Of a stretch of 64,000 bases of DNA, positions 16,678-24,982 are shown piece after piece. Position numbers and translations under genes: made by a program. The stretch covers positions 124,001 to 188,000 of the forward strand of contig CAZICV010000003.1 in assembly GCA_964537925.1 (NCBI GenBank), in the 5' to 3' direction. Origin of the DNA: SLDF01 sp964537925. Lineage in GTDB: Bacteria > Bacteroidota > Bacteroidia > Chitinophagales > Saprospiraceae. The number at the start of each line of letters is the position of its first letter. The first letter of the stretch is position 1. The notes under the pieces were generated by a model. That model made no database searches, was not told the origin of the DNA, and worked only from the letters and a program-made list of their open reading frames with translations.

Positions 16678-17508
16678 TCAACCCAACATAGTCTCCTCTC
16701 CTTGTTGTTTCTCTATCATATGAATATAAACCCTCTCGCTCAAGTCATCGAACTCTCTTAAGAAAATATCAAATGAATAATCTCTTGATGGTTTGTAGCC
16801 ATTTTTCTTGTCAAAAAGACGAAACATCTTGTCTACATACTTTGCTGTCAATTCAAGATAATGAACATCAGAGGGGCACTTTAGAATAGCAGGTCTTCTA
16901 AAAAATTTATGCAAAGGATTATCAGATTCCACTAAATTGTATCGCGCAACATGATTCCACATATTGTGAGCTATATTACTAAAAGGCTGATAAACATAAT
17001 TATAAAGATCAATACAATCTGCTTCTTCTGCCATTTGTCTGACACTTATTTCAGACCAACTTTTAAAGCTCACCTCAGTCAGAAAAGTAAATCTCTGTTG
17101 ATTTATCCAACCTTCGATTGCTTCAATCGTCTCTTTCTCTTGTTCGTATGGTTCACGATCTTGCATTTCAGCCTTTCTGTGCTCGAGTTGCAGTTTAGCT
17201 TGTCCTAACCCGTAATAAATGAACCTTCTTGATCTCTCAACTGGGTCCTCCAATATCCAAGCAAAGTTTATATAGTTATCAACTAAACTCCGCATAATGA
17301 TTGGCGCGATATGCCTATTCCAAATTGAACTGCAAGCCATGAAGTTCATTGCAATTGTAATCTGCCTTGACATCAACGCGCCAATTACTTCATACTTTTC
17401 TGGAATGGATAGATCCTTTTCCCAATTATTCCACCGCTCTTTTAGATCTTCTTCTATATTATTCCTGTAGCGCACTATGAGTGCTTCTAGTTCTTGACAA
17501 TACTCCAT
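16678..17508 (-). CDS. DUF5677 family protein
   Basis: A helical protein of 276 residues if started at the ATG at 17508; an upstream ATG at 17547 would add 13 residues and overlap the previous gene by 38 bases. The stretch HIAPIIMRSLVDNYINFAWILEDP with R-S-L-x-D-x-Y is the hallmark of DUF5677. RRFIYYGLGQAKLQLEHRK, YNYVYQPFSNIAHNMWNHV and a Lys/Asp-rich tail follow. Proteins of this family are widespread singletons or members of accessory islands and have no established activity; the conserved polar helices could form a HEPN-like or helical-bundle site, but I see no R-x4-6-H motif to claim that. It begins one base after the stop of the gene at 17510-18361. Confidence 0.7.
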   Translation of the reverse strand: MEYCQELEALIVRYRNNIEEDLKERWNNWEKDLSIPEKYEVIGALMSRQITIAMNFMACSSIWNRHIAPIIMRSLVDNYINFAWILEDPVERSRRFIYYGLGQAKLQLEHRKAEMQDREPYEQEKETIEAIEGWINQQRFTFLTEVSFKSWSEISVRQMAEEADCIDLYNYVYQPFSNIAHNMWNHVARYNLVESDNPLHKFFRRPAILKCPSDVHYLELTAKYVDKMFRLFDKKNGYKPSRDYSFDIFLREFDDLSERVYIHMIEKQQGEETMLG

Positions 17509-17509
17509 G

Positions 17510-18361
17510 TTAGCTAAAATATAGACTATCGATGTTATATGGCTCAAACCTGTAAGCTTGATTCCAAAAATATGTCTGCCAACTTTTATCTACCTTGATA
17601 AAATTATCATTCTTAACGAATATATTTATAGAAGCCCTGACACTACTTGCAACCATCTGAGACTCTTCTGTGTCAGGATAAAATTTAATTTGATTCAAAT
17701 TTGCAAGCTTATTATTTGCACCTATTGCTAAAAAACCCATCTGGATAGTATAGTAAATTGCATTTGACAAAACCAAAGTTGACTCTTTAGTTGTCTTGTC
17801 CAGTAATGGCCTGATCACAGATTTCACGTATGTCAAGTCTTCCTCTGTTGATTCTGAAACTGAATTGTAAAAAAGAACCTTTAACGGACACTCTGGAAAC
17901 ACTCTGATGAACGGCAAAAGTGCGTCAAGGATCTTTTTATAGTCGCTATCTAAAAACAGAGTGCCTAGAATACTATCAACTTCTTTTTCTTCAAGGAGCG
18001 TAAAATTGCTTATCATGCAAAACAACTTATTACTTTCACAGCTCTTAGAATTAATTACATCTAAAAGTTTCAATGTAATCCTTGAGGCAGTTGGGACTCC
18101 ATACCTTTCATTTAAGAACCCTTGCCAAACAAGTTCGGGTAGAACCTCATATAAATAGTGGACTTCATTGAAGTTTGCTTTCCATCCAGGAAATGAATGG
18201 AAGACAGGTGGTTCTAGCTTCTTCTTTACTAGTTTGTGGTCAGATAATATCTGGTTCTTCTTTTTCAATCTTACAGCATTATTTCTACAACTTCTTATTA
18301 AGCCCACTCGCCAAAGAGTCACATATAGTTTATAAATATACATAACTATTCCTTTAGACAA
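17510..18361 (-). CDS. Hypothetical protein, partner of the DUF5677 gene
   Basis: A 283-residue protein I do not recognise; the ATG at 18343 (MYIYKLYVTLW) is an alternative start. The first 25 residues are aromatic and hydrophobic and could lie on or in a membrane. A Lys-rich patch (RLKKKNQILSDHKLVKKK) and about 220 mostly helical residues follow, including LLPFIRVFPECPLKVLFYNS and NAIYYTIQMGFLAIGANNK. No catalytic motif is visible. It is followed after one or two bases by the DUF5677 gene, so the two are certainly co-transcribed and may act as a pair. A+T-rich composition marks it as part of the island 14.4-18.4 kb. Confidence 0.6.
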   Translation of the reverse strand: MSKGIVMYIYKLYVTLWRVGLIRSCRNNAVRLKKKNQILSDHKLVKKKLEPPVFHSFPGWKANFNEVHYLYEVLPELVWQGFLNERYGVPTASRITLKLLDVINSKSCESNKLFCMISNFTLLEEKEVDSILGTLFLDSDYKKILDALLPFIRVFPECPLKVLFYNSVSESTEEDLTYVKSVIRPLLDKTTKESTLVLSNAIYYTIQMGFLAIGANNKLANLNQIKFYPDTEESQMVASSVRASINIFVKNDNFIKVDKSWQTYFWNQAYRFEPYNIDSLYFS

Positions 18362-18795
18362 CAGCTTTCATCAACTATATAATCGTCGATGATATACACA
18401 AAGCTCTTGATCAACACAACTGCTTCTATTACTAACACAAAGAGATCGAAACCAATCTAAATGGCAAAATCTAGCTCTCATTACTCAGCCCTATAGTCTT
18501 GAAGGAATTAACCTTCTTCGATATGACTCTTGGCCAATTCCCAGCAACCAACAGTATGCCCCCAAGCATGCCAACAGCCAGTGTACTGTATAGAAAGTGT
18601 ATGGACAGGGGGTATTTGTTAACTTCCCTTGTTTACACATATCGCCGGATCGATCCACAAAATATCCGCCGGTCCCGCTCACCAATCACCGCTCACCTAC
18701 CCCGCAAACAGGCAGATCCCCCTTGACAAGATCCCCGTATTTATGTAATTTACCTGTTTAATGCACCGACAGCTAAACCCCACAAACACATCCAT
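18362..18795. other. Gene-free spacer at the edge of the A+T-rich island
   Basis: No reading frame of convincing composition, no repeat copy and no clear stem-loop. Base composition changes from A+T-rich to the higher G+C of the surrounding chromosome around 18600, which probably marks the right edge of the island. Confidence 0.5.
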
Positions 18796-19353
18796 ATGAG
18801 CCGGTTCAGACTGATCTCTCTACTCGGGGCCATCCTGTGGCTGGTCACGGACAGCCGCGCGCAGAGCTATGGCGAAAATGACCTCATCACCTCCCGCGAA
18901 GACCAGGAGGAATACCTGGTCGGCCGCTGGCAGGTAAGCGGGAGCCTGCAGGGTGCAGAAGGATTTGACATGCAGGTAGAGGGCGAGATCGAGTTCCGGG
19001 GGCGGAAGAAATTCAACTATGTCCTGGTGCTGGTAGCCTCCTCCGAAGGCAACCCGCTGGTCCGCTCCGAATGTACCGGTGAGGGCCGGTGGAAATGGCT
19101 GGAAACGGGCAAAGGCGAGATCGACGGGGACCTGCCCGGCGCCTGTGCATGTACGTCAAAGGCCCTTGACGACGTGATGGGCCCGATGCTGCTGAATATG
19201 CTCGAGGCCTCCGAGACACCGGTCTGCAGTGAGATCAAACGCGCGCTTTCTACAACCGACATGACATTCAGGAAGAACAGGATCGATCTCTCCGCCGACA
19301 GCCCGGGCGAACAAGTACGGGTATCACTGGTCCGGACAGGATCGCCCAGGTAA
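18796..19353 (+). CDS. Hypothetical exported protein
   Basis: A 185-residue protein with a signal peptide (RLISLLGAILWLVTDSRAQ) followed by strand-rich sequence: YLVGRWQVSGSLQGAEGFDM, VEGEIEFRGRKKFNYVLVLV, GEGRWKWLETGKGEIDG and FRKNRIDLSADSPGEQVRVS. The pattern of repeated short strands around a W-x-V-x-G start is like lipocalin-type domains, but I cannot name a family. It contains three Cys, one pair in CAC. It is convergent with the next gene, with 44 bases between stops. Confidence 0.6.
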   Translation: MSRFRLISLLGAILWLVTDSRAQSYGENDLITSREDQEEYLVGRWQVSGSLQGAEGFDMQVEGEIEFRGRKKFNYVLVLVASSEGNPLVRSECTGEGRWKWLETGKGEIDGDLPGACACTSKALDDVMGPMLLNMLEASETPVCSEIKRALSTTDMTFRKNRIDLSADSPGEQVRVSLVRTGSPR

Positions 19354-19397
19354 GGCCACTCTTCCATCCGCTTGGTCCGGGCGGCCTGCAAGGCCCG

Positions 19398-20030
19398 TCA
19401 CAGCTCCACCAGCCCGCTCAGCAGCAGCTCCATATCCTCCAGGTATTCCTCCTGCAGGTTTTCACTCGTATAGGCCAGGAACTGGATGGTCCCGCCGGCA
19501 TTGGAATAATAATATCCATAATAGACAAATCTCATGCCCTGGATGGTACCCACCATCTGCATCATGAGTACCTGCACGCCGTTGACCTGCCGGTATTCTT
19601 CCCTGGTGACCCGTATATCCGGCGCAGCGCTGCGCGCATTGTCCACGGCGATCCCCTTCAGCACCCCGATCGGTATCTGTACCTTCTCGGCGATCAGCAT
19701 CGCATACAGGTCGCCCCCTTTCAGCTGTAGCTGGTATTCGTACGGGACATCTTCCGTCCCCTTGCTGAAGCTCCATCTCTTCGGATCGATCCAGACGCCT
19801 ATGTTCAGCTTCTGGCTCCTGACCAGGAAGGTGGATTTGTTGTCCTTTACATAGGCTTTGTCGCTCACCGGGATCTCGTAGTCACCGGCGGCGGCATCGT
19901 CGCGGAGGTATTTCCAGGTGCCGTCCCGGTACAGGATGACTTCGTCGCCGGTCTCGGTGACGGCGTTGATCTGTGTATATGCGGGCTGCAGCGCGATCAG
20001 CAGGGCCCCGGTCAGTAGCGTCCTTTTCAT
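19398..20030 (-). CDS. Hypothetical exported protein
   Basis: A 210-residue protein with a signal peptide (LLTGALLIALQPAYTQ) and, right after it, NAVTETGDEVILYRDGTWKY. This G-D-x-V-x-L-y-x-D-G-T-W-x-Y motif is common at the start of small exported Bacteroidota proteins. The rest is alternating strands (LNIGVWIDPKRWSF, YQLQLKGGDLYAMLIAEK, GMRFVYYGYYYSNAGGTIQF) ending in a helix that includes YLEDMELLLSGL, suggesting a steroidogenic-acute/PsbP-like alpha-beta sandwich. No function can be named. It lies between the exported protein at 18796 and a dense block of composite repeats. Confidence 0.6.
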   Translation of the reverse strand: MKRTLLTGALLIALQPAYTQINAVTETGDEVILYRDGTWKYLRDDAAAGDYEIPVSDKAYVKDNKSTFLVRSQKLNIGVWIDPKRWSFSKGTEDVPYEYQLQLKGGDLYAMLIAEKVQIPIGVLKGIAVDNARSAAPDIRVTREEYRQVNGVQVLMMQMVGTIQGMRFVYYGYYYSNAGGTIQFLAYTSENLQEEYLEDMELLLSGLVEL

Positions 20031-20087
20031 GCCTGGTGTTTAGCGATTCAAGTTATGATTTTTGTCTGCTTCGTGGTGTACAGATTG

Positions 20088-20298
20088 CACGGATGTATCC
20101 AAACCTTACTCGCACTCCTCTACCCTCTACCCAAACCCGGCAATTTTTCGGGCAGTATGTTCCCAGGACTGCCGATTGTACCGGCTGTTCAGCACATCAA
20201 GGGCTTCTCTCCTCCACTTCCGGCATATCCGTTTCCTTGCCCTGCGCGGGCAGCGGTTCTTTCGGCTTTATGATTGAAATGCCGTATCTTAATAAAAT
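20088..20298. repeat. Truncated composite repeat
   Basis: Contains the leader block (AAACCCGGCAATTTTTCGGG, CTGCCGATTGTACCGGCTG), CCCTGCGCGGGCAGCGGTTC and a left-hairpin remnant, then the joint ATGATTGAAATGCCG to a boundary palindrome with one change (20285-20298). Same joint as at 5048-5098. Confidence 0.65.
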
Positions 20299-20674
20299 GG
20301 ACTGTACTGATATACCGTCGCACAGGTATCAAACAAACCGAAACGCCTCAAACTCCTATCACACACACTCCCAAAACCCGGCATCTTTTTCGAGCAGTAT
20401 GTTTTCAAGACCCGCACACAATGCGCTGGCTCCGTGCCAGCCGCGTCGGAGTGAGCCGCCGGGACCAACAAAATGACAGTGCGAAGAACAACAGCCATGC
20501 CTCCTGGGACACCACACTACCACCCGCGAACGCTTCGCTGCGGGGCGTGGGCGGGGTGTAAGAAAACAACAGCAAGAAAAAACAGCTTGATCTTTGACTA
20601 CTTTGTGTCAAGACAAAGTAGTGCCGTCCGCAGGACACGCGTCTTTGACGCAAAATGCCGTATCTTAATAAGAT
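20285..20674. repeat. Composite intergenic repeat, 376-base deletion derivative
   Basis: Unit between boundary palindromes 20285-20298 and 20661-20674. The leader runs into ACCCGGCATCTTTTTCGAGC and there joins the second half of the core (AGTATGTTTTCAAGACCCGC), with the right hairpin at 20598-20621. The length equals the full unit minus the interval between its two internal copies of that T-run block. Confidence 0.8.
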
Positions 20675-21471
20675 GGACTGTACTGATATACCGTCACACA
20701 AGTATCAAACAAACCGAAACACTCCAAACTCCCCCTCACACACTCCCAAACCCGGCATTTTTCGAGCAGCTAGCTCCCGAGATTGCCGATTGCACCGGCT
20801 GTTCAGCACATCCATAACCTCTCTCCTCCGCTACCGGCGTATGGGCTTCATTGCCCTGCGCGGGCGGCGGTTCTTTTGTCTTGATGCAAAAGAACCAAAA
20901 CATCAAGGCTGGTTTTTGCCGCCTGGTTTTCCGACGCAGCGCGTGACAGCTGCGCAGCTAAGCCGTTCGCTGCTACCCGCAAAGCCACCGCGCACAAATA
21001 CTAGCTACTCGGCAGCGCCATTCAGACAGGCTACACTCAGCAGCTCACTTCCGACGCTGCTGCTCCAACCCCTCCCGCCTGCACGCCGCTGCTGGAAAAC
21101 TTACAGCGGCAAAAACAGGCCGTTCCTACGCTCTCGGCTTGCTCAAACACAAAACACGGGCTCTCCCAACACCCGGCCTTTTTTTCGAGCGGTATGTTTT
21201 CAAGACCCGCACACCCGGCGTAGGCTCCGTGCCAGCCGCGACCGAGTGAGCCACCAGGACCAACGTAAATGACAGTGTGAAGAACAGCCGCCAAGCCTCT
21301 CCGGGGCGCCAAGCTATCAACCGCGAACGCTTCGCTGCGTGGCGTGGGCGGGGCGTAAGAAAACAACAGCAAGAAAAAACAGCTTGATCTTTGACTACTT
21401 TGTATCAAGACAAAGTAGTGCGGTCCGCAGGACACGCGTCTTTGACGCAAAAATCCGTATCTTAATAAGAT
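20661..21471. repeat. Composite intergenic repeat, full-length unit
   Basis: Boundary palindromes at 20661-20674 and 21458-21471, 797 bases apart. Left hairpin 20869-20896 (stem GGTTCTTTTG, loop TCTTGATG), right hairpin 21395-21418 (stem CTACTTTG, loop TATCAAGA). It aligns throughout with the unit at 5085-5893. The 205-codon open frame across its left half is not conserved in the other copies and I do not treat it as a gene. Confidence 0.85.
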
Positions 21472-21748
21472 GGACTGTACTGATATACCGTCACACAAGT
21501 ATCAAACAAACCGAAACACTCCAAACTCCCCCTCACACACTCCCAAACCCGGCATTTTTTTCGAGCGGTATGTTTTCAAGACCCGCAGTTATTGGCTCAC
21601 AGATTGCACAGATGAGCACAGATCACTTCTCGCAATGCCAGGTACATCCGTGAAAATCTGTGACATCTGTGAGAGACAATGTATAGACAAAGTAGCGCCG
21701 TCCGCAGGACACGCGTCCCTGACACAAAAATCCGTATCTTAATAAGAT
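21458..21748. repeat. Composite intergenic repeat, 277-base short variant
   Basis: Boundary palindromes 21458-21471 and 21735-21748. After the TCGAGCGGTATGTTTTCAAG block it carries ATCCGTGAAAATCTGTGACA and ends in GACAAAGTAGCGCCGTCC, which is only the 3' arm of the right hairpin. Confidence 0.75.
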
Positions 21749-21776
21749 GGCCTTGCTGAAATATCTATTCGCCCCT

Positions 21777-22508
21777 CTACCGGTAGAAATACAAACCGAT
21801 CTCGTTCAGACCATGGTTGATATACTGCTTGGTCATCAGGATCAGGAAAGCAATCAGCGCCGCCCGCAGGATCAGCGACCATTTCCTGTAACCAAAAGCC
21901 GAGAAGTACTGGTAGTAAAAAACAAGTATATACGTATAGGTCAGCACGACGATGCCCCAGTTGATCGACCGGAGCAGGTCCAAATCCGCCGTGAAGATCA
22001 TCGCAATCTTCAGGAGCAGGTTGATGGACAGCCAGCCGCAGAGCATATAGATATTCATGACCAGGTGCTCCGTATAGTTCTGCCTGCTCCTCCGGAAAAA
22101 CCCGTAGCTGGCCAGCGCATAAAACGGTATGCCCAGCAGGGCGATGACCTTCGAATAATCCCTGATGAGCCGGATAAGACCAGAAGAATGCGTGAACATG
22201 CTGGTCAGATCGGCCTTCATACATTTGCTGAGCAGGTAGTCGATCGTCAGGATCAGGATAACGGTCGTGAAATAGTTGAAGTGATTGACCCGCTTGCCCT
22301 GGATATACTCCCGGATACTATGTCCCGGCCGTAAGACCAGCTCCCGCAGCGTGTACAGGAATCCCTTGTCCAGGTGAAATACGCCGTGCACGAGGTCGTG
22401 CGCAAAGAAATGCTGCAGGGAAAACCGGTGCGTGGAGGTCTTCTGACCGCAGTTGCTGCAATAATTTCCCACGGTAGCCTGACCGCAATTCAAACACCTG
22501 CCTGCCAT
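21777..22508 (-). CDS. DUF3667 membrane protein with N-terminal zinc ribbon
   Basis: A 243-residue protein. Residues 4-23 form a zinc ribbon with two C-x2-C knuckles (CLNCG and CSNCG, the second in NYCSNCGQKTSTHRF). HFFAHDLVHGVFHLDKGFLYTLRELVLRPGHSIREYIQGKRVNHFNYF follows in pieces typical of DUF3667. The rest holds about five membrane segments, for example TTVILILTIDYLLSK, ALLGIPFYALASYGF, LVMNIYMLCGWLSINLLL and IVVLTYTYILVFYYQYF. DUF3667 proteins are common in Bacteroidota; their role is unknown. It is flanked by repeat copies on both sides. Confidence 0.85.
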   Translation of the reverse strand: MAGRCLNCGQATVGNYCSNCGQKTSTHRFSLQHFFAHDLVHGVFHLDKGFLYTLRELVLRPGHSIREYIQGKRVNHFNYFTTVILILTIDYLLSKCMKADLTSMFTHSSGLIRLIRDYSKVIALLGIPFYALASYGFFRRSRQNYTEHLVMNIYMLCGWLSINLLLKIAMIFTADLDLLRSINWGIVVLTYTYILVFYYQYFSAFGYRKWSLILRAALIAFLILMTKQYINHGLNEIGLYFYR

Positions 22509-22611
22509 CTGAGTCTGTTTTTAGGCATTATGATCCTCCTGAATACAAAGATACCTTCCGAAAACGCGGTGCTAGTATACTACAAGTCCCGGTCATAATT
22601 TACTCCTGTCC

Positions 22612-22803
22612 CCTCTCTACTCCCAAACCCGGTCTCTATTTTGTTCTGCCAGCTCCCAGGACTGCCGATCGTATCTGCGATTCGGCACATCCGTAGCCCT
22701 CTTCTCCGCTATCGCCTACACGCCGCTGCTGGAAAACTTACAGCGACAAAAACAGGCCGTTCATTCCGGTGCTATGGCGAAAATGTCCTATCTTAAATAA
22801 GAT
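22612..22803. repeat. Truncated composite repeat
   Basis: Starts at CTACTCCCAAACCCGGTCTC, carries the CTGCCGATCGTATC and CGCCGCTGCTGGAAAACTTA blocks and ends at a 15-base form of the boundary palindrome, TATCTTAAATAAGAT (22789-22803). The joint before the palindrome (CGGTGCTATGGCGAAAATG) recurs at 24945-24968. Confidence 0.6.
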
Positions 22804-23177
22804 GCACTGTACTGATATACCGTCACACAGGTATCAAACCGAAACGCCTCAAACTCTTCCCTCACTCTCTCCCAGAGACCGGCATTTTTTTCGAGCAGTA
22901 TGTTTTCAAGACCCGCACACCCGGCGTAGGTTCTGTGCCAGCCGCGTCGGAGTGAGCCACCAGAGCCAACGAAATGACAGCGCGAAGAAAAGCGACCATG
23001 CCCCTCCGGGACACCAAACTACCAACCGCGAACGCTTCGCTGCGTGGCGTGGGTGGGGCGCAAGAAAACACCTGCAAGAAAAAACAGCTTGATCTTTGGC
23101 TACTTTGTATCAAGACAAAGTAGCGCCGTCCGCAGGACACGCGTCTTTGACGCAAAAAATCCGTATCTTAATAAGAT
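22789..23177. repeat. Composite intergenic repeat, 375-base deletion derivative
   Basis: Boundary palindromes at 22789-22803 and 23164-23177. Same internal joint and nearly the same length as the copy at 20285-20674, with the right hairpin at 23100-23123 (loop TATCAAGA). A leader fragment continues to about 23275. Confidence 0.8.
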
Positions 23178-23350
23178 GAGCTATCGTGAAATCATGTCAA
23201 GACAGACTAAAAGCCTCCCCAAAACTCTACTCCCGCTCTCTCCCAAAACCCGTCCTTTTCCAGGCAGTATGTCTTAAGGCATTACGAACAAGCAATTGCA
23301 CATACGCAGAAGCTCCAGGCCATGTCAGGGAACTGCGCAGCACGACGCTT

Positions 23351-23366
23351 TTTACCAAATGGTAAA
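23351..23366. promoter_or_regulatory. Palindromic operator upstream of the Crp/Fnr-family gene
   Basis: TTTACCAAATGGTAAA is a 16-base dyad with one central mismatch, 33 bases before the start of the Crp/Fnr-family gene. A better copy, TTTACCATATGGTAAA, precedes the SDR gene at 23975-23990. Confidence 0.65.
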
Positions 23367-23386
23367 TTCCGGACAAAGCCACTTGT

Positions 23387-23394
23387 TAACTTTG
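23387..23394 (+). promoter_or_regulatory. Bacteroidota-type -7 box (TAACTTTG)
   Basis: TAACTTTG matches TAnnTTTG exactly and ends 5 bases before the ATG at 23400. The dyad at 23351-23366 covers the place of the -33 element. If the box is used, the transcript starts at or within a few bases of the ATG, which would be a leaderless or near-leaderless mRNA. Confidence 0.5.
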
Positions 23395-23399
23395 CAGCA

Positions 23400-23966
23400 A
23401 TGGATAAATTGATAGAATATATTCTGCAGTTTGGCAACCTGAACAGGCAGCAAACTGACCTTATTGCTAGCAAAGCCAAAGAACTGGAACTACGCAAAGA
23501 CGAATATTTCTCAGAAGCGGGGAAGATCCCCCGGCAAGTGGGCTTTGTCCTGGATGGCGTTGTCCGTGGCTGCTACTACAACAACAAAGGCGAGGAAATC
23601 ACGCGTTGTTTCATCCCCGAAAATAACCTGGTAGTTGACTATATCAATTTTGAAACCAATACGGCTTCTGCCGAATACTTACAAGCCGGCAGCGATTGCA
23701 AACTGATCATATTTTCAAAACAGGACTGGGATGAACTTTCCCATACCATCGTGGGCTGGGACAGCATCAAAAGCAATATGGTGCAAAAATGTCTTTATCA
23801 AAAATCCAGGAAGAGCCCTGTGGTCTCGCAAGACGCAACTACGCGCTACCTGGAGTTCCTGGAAAACTATCCCACGCTCACTAACCGTGTCGCCCTTTCT
23901 CATATCGCTTCTTACCTGGGCATTACGCAACAATCATTGAGCAGGATAAGAAAAAACATCCGCTGA
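23400..23966 (+). CDS. Crp/Fnr family transcriptional regulator
   Basis: Start placed at the ATG at 23400, where the family alignment begins (MDKLIEYILQFGNLNRQQTD); the upstream extension is unlike the family and includes the operator. The 188-residue product has a cyclic-nucleotide-binding-type beta roll (LELRKDEYFSEAGKIPRQVG, FVLDGVVRGCYYNNKGEEIT, RCFIPENNLVVDYINFET) and a C-terminal winged HTH (TNRVALSHIASYLGITQQSLSRIRKNI). The effector is not evident; such short Bacteroidota members often do not bind cAMP. It is followed 79 bases later by an SDR gene carrying the same TTTACC-N4-GGTAAA dyad, so both are probably controlled together, by this protein or another. Confidence 0.87.
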   Translation: MDKLIEYILQFGNLNRQQTDLIASKAKELELRKDEYFSEAGKIPRQVGFVLDGVVRGCYYNNKGEEITRCFIPENNLVVDYINFETNTASAEYLQAGSDCKLIIFSKQDWDELSHTIVGWDSIKSNMVQKCLYQKSRKSPVVSQDATTRYLEFLENYPTLTNRVALSHIASYLGITQQSLSRIRKNIR

Positions 23967-23973
23967 GATCACT

Positions 23974-23991
23974 ATTTACCATATGGTAAAT
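23974..23991. promoter_or_regulatory. Perfect palindromic operator upstream of the SDR gene
   Basis: ATTTACCATATGGTAAAT is a perfect 18-base palindrome, 8 bases after the Crp/Fnr stop codon and 54 bases before the SDR start. It matches the imperfect dyad at 23351-23366. Confidence 0.7.
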
Positions 23992-24045
23992 GACTTCGTT
24001 TCCTCCCGGACCATCTTCGCATGGTGAATTATAAAACAAAAGGAA

Positions 24046-24783
24046 ATGAAGAAAGTATTGATCACAGGAGCCAATAAGGGCATCGGCTTTGAAACAGCCA
24101 GACAGTTATTGCAAAAGGGATTTTACGTTTACATCGGAAGCCGAAACCCAGACAACGGCTTACAGGCCGTCGAAAGACTGAGAGCCGAAAACCTGCTAAA
24201 TGCAGAAGCTGTTCAAATTGACGTGACCAGTGATGAGTCGGTAAAGAACGCCCGCATTGAGATCGGGAAGAAAACAGGCGTCCTGGACGTTTTGATCAAC
24301 AACGCGGGTATAAATGGCGGTACGCCCTATAATGCCTTGGAAGCAAGCGCGGCACAGTTTTTCTCAGCATTTGATACCAATGTATTTGGCGCGGCCAGGG
24401 TCACACAAGCATTCATTGACTTGCTTAGAAAAGCCCCCGAACCAAGAATTGTGAATGTAAGCACGAGTGTCGGTTCACTTACGCTACAAAGCAACCCGGA
24501 TTGGTTTGGCTATCACTTTGCAAAATATGCGGTTTACGGTTCGTCAAAATCGGCTTTGAATATGTATACCGTCCATCTGGCTTACGAACTCCGCGACACC
24601 CCGTTCAAAGTAAATGCAGTTTGCCCGGGTTACACAAAAACTGATTTTACAGGATACAACGGTGGTGAAGTTGAAGACGCAGGAAAACGCATTGTGAAAT
24701 ATGCCCTGTTGGATAAAGACGGTGTAACGGGAAAACTCATTAGCGAAGAAACCAATCCGGCAACAGGCGAAATTCCCTGGTGA
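24046..24783 (+). CDS. Short-chain dehydrogenase/reductase (SDR)
   Basis: A 245-residue classical SDR. Visible are the cofactor motif VLITGANKGIGFETARQLL (T-G-x3-G-x-G), the structural NNAG in LDVLINNAGINGG, catalytic Ser in IVNVSTSVGS, the Y-x3-K pair in YAVYGSSKSALNMYTVHLAY and the loop NAVCPGYTKTDFTGY. The sequence resembles carbonyl-reductase-like SDRs that use NADPH. The substrate is unknown. Context: a Crp/Fnr-type regulator and shared dyad operators immediately upstream suggest an inducible detoxification or redox response. An RBS-like AAAGGAA lies just before the ATG. Confidence 0.9.
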   Translation: MKKVLITGANKGIGFETARQLLQKGFYVYIGSRNPDNGLQAVERLRAENLLNAEAVQIDVTSDESVKNARIEIGKKTGVLDVLINNAGINGGTPYNALEASAAQFFSAFDTNVFGAARVTQAFIDLLRKAPEPRIVNVSTSVGSLTLQSNPDWFGYHFAKYAVYGSSKSALNMYTVHLAYELRDTPFKVNAVCPGYTKTDFTGYNGGEVEDAGKRIVKYALLDKDGVTGKLISEETNPATGEIPW

Positions 24784-24817
24784 CAGAGGACTAAGAAGAG
24801 AGTTGTCCTGTGCGGGC

Positions 24818-24982
24818 GCGGTGACCCGGCAGTACCGTTCAGATCAGCTACACCCGGCAGTTCACTTCCGACGCTGCTGCTCCATATCCACCCGCCTGCA
24901 CGCCACTACTGGAAAACTTACAGCGGCAAAAACAGGCCGTTTGTCCCGGTGCTACGGCGAAAATGCCGTATCTTAATAAGAT
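24818..24982. repeat. Truncated composite repeat
   Basis: Carries CAGTTCACTTCCGACGCTGC, the GCTGGAAAACTTA... style block with ACAGCGGCAAAAACAGGCCG, then CGGTGCTACGGCGAAAATG and the boundary palindrome at 24969-24982. Same joint as in the copy at 22612-22803. Confidence 0.65.

Noticed and set aside
14405..18361. The A+T-rich island considered as a prophage or integrative element
   Set aside because: No integrase, structural phage gene, attachment-site direct repeat or tRNA target was found at its edges.
20655..21272. A 205-codon open frame across a composite repeat, with similar frames at 25082-25567
   Set aside because: The frames are broken at different points in other copies of the repeat and follow the repeat's structure and not a protein's; hairpin ends lie inside them.
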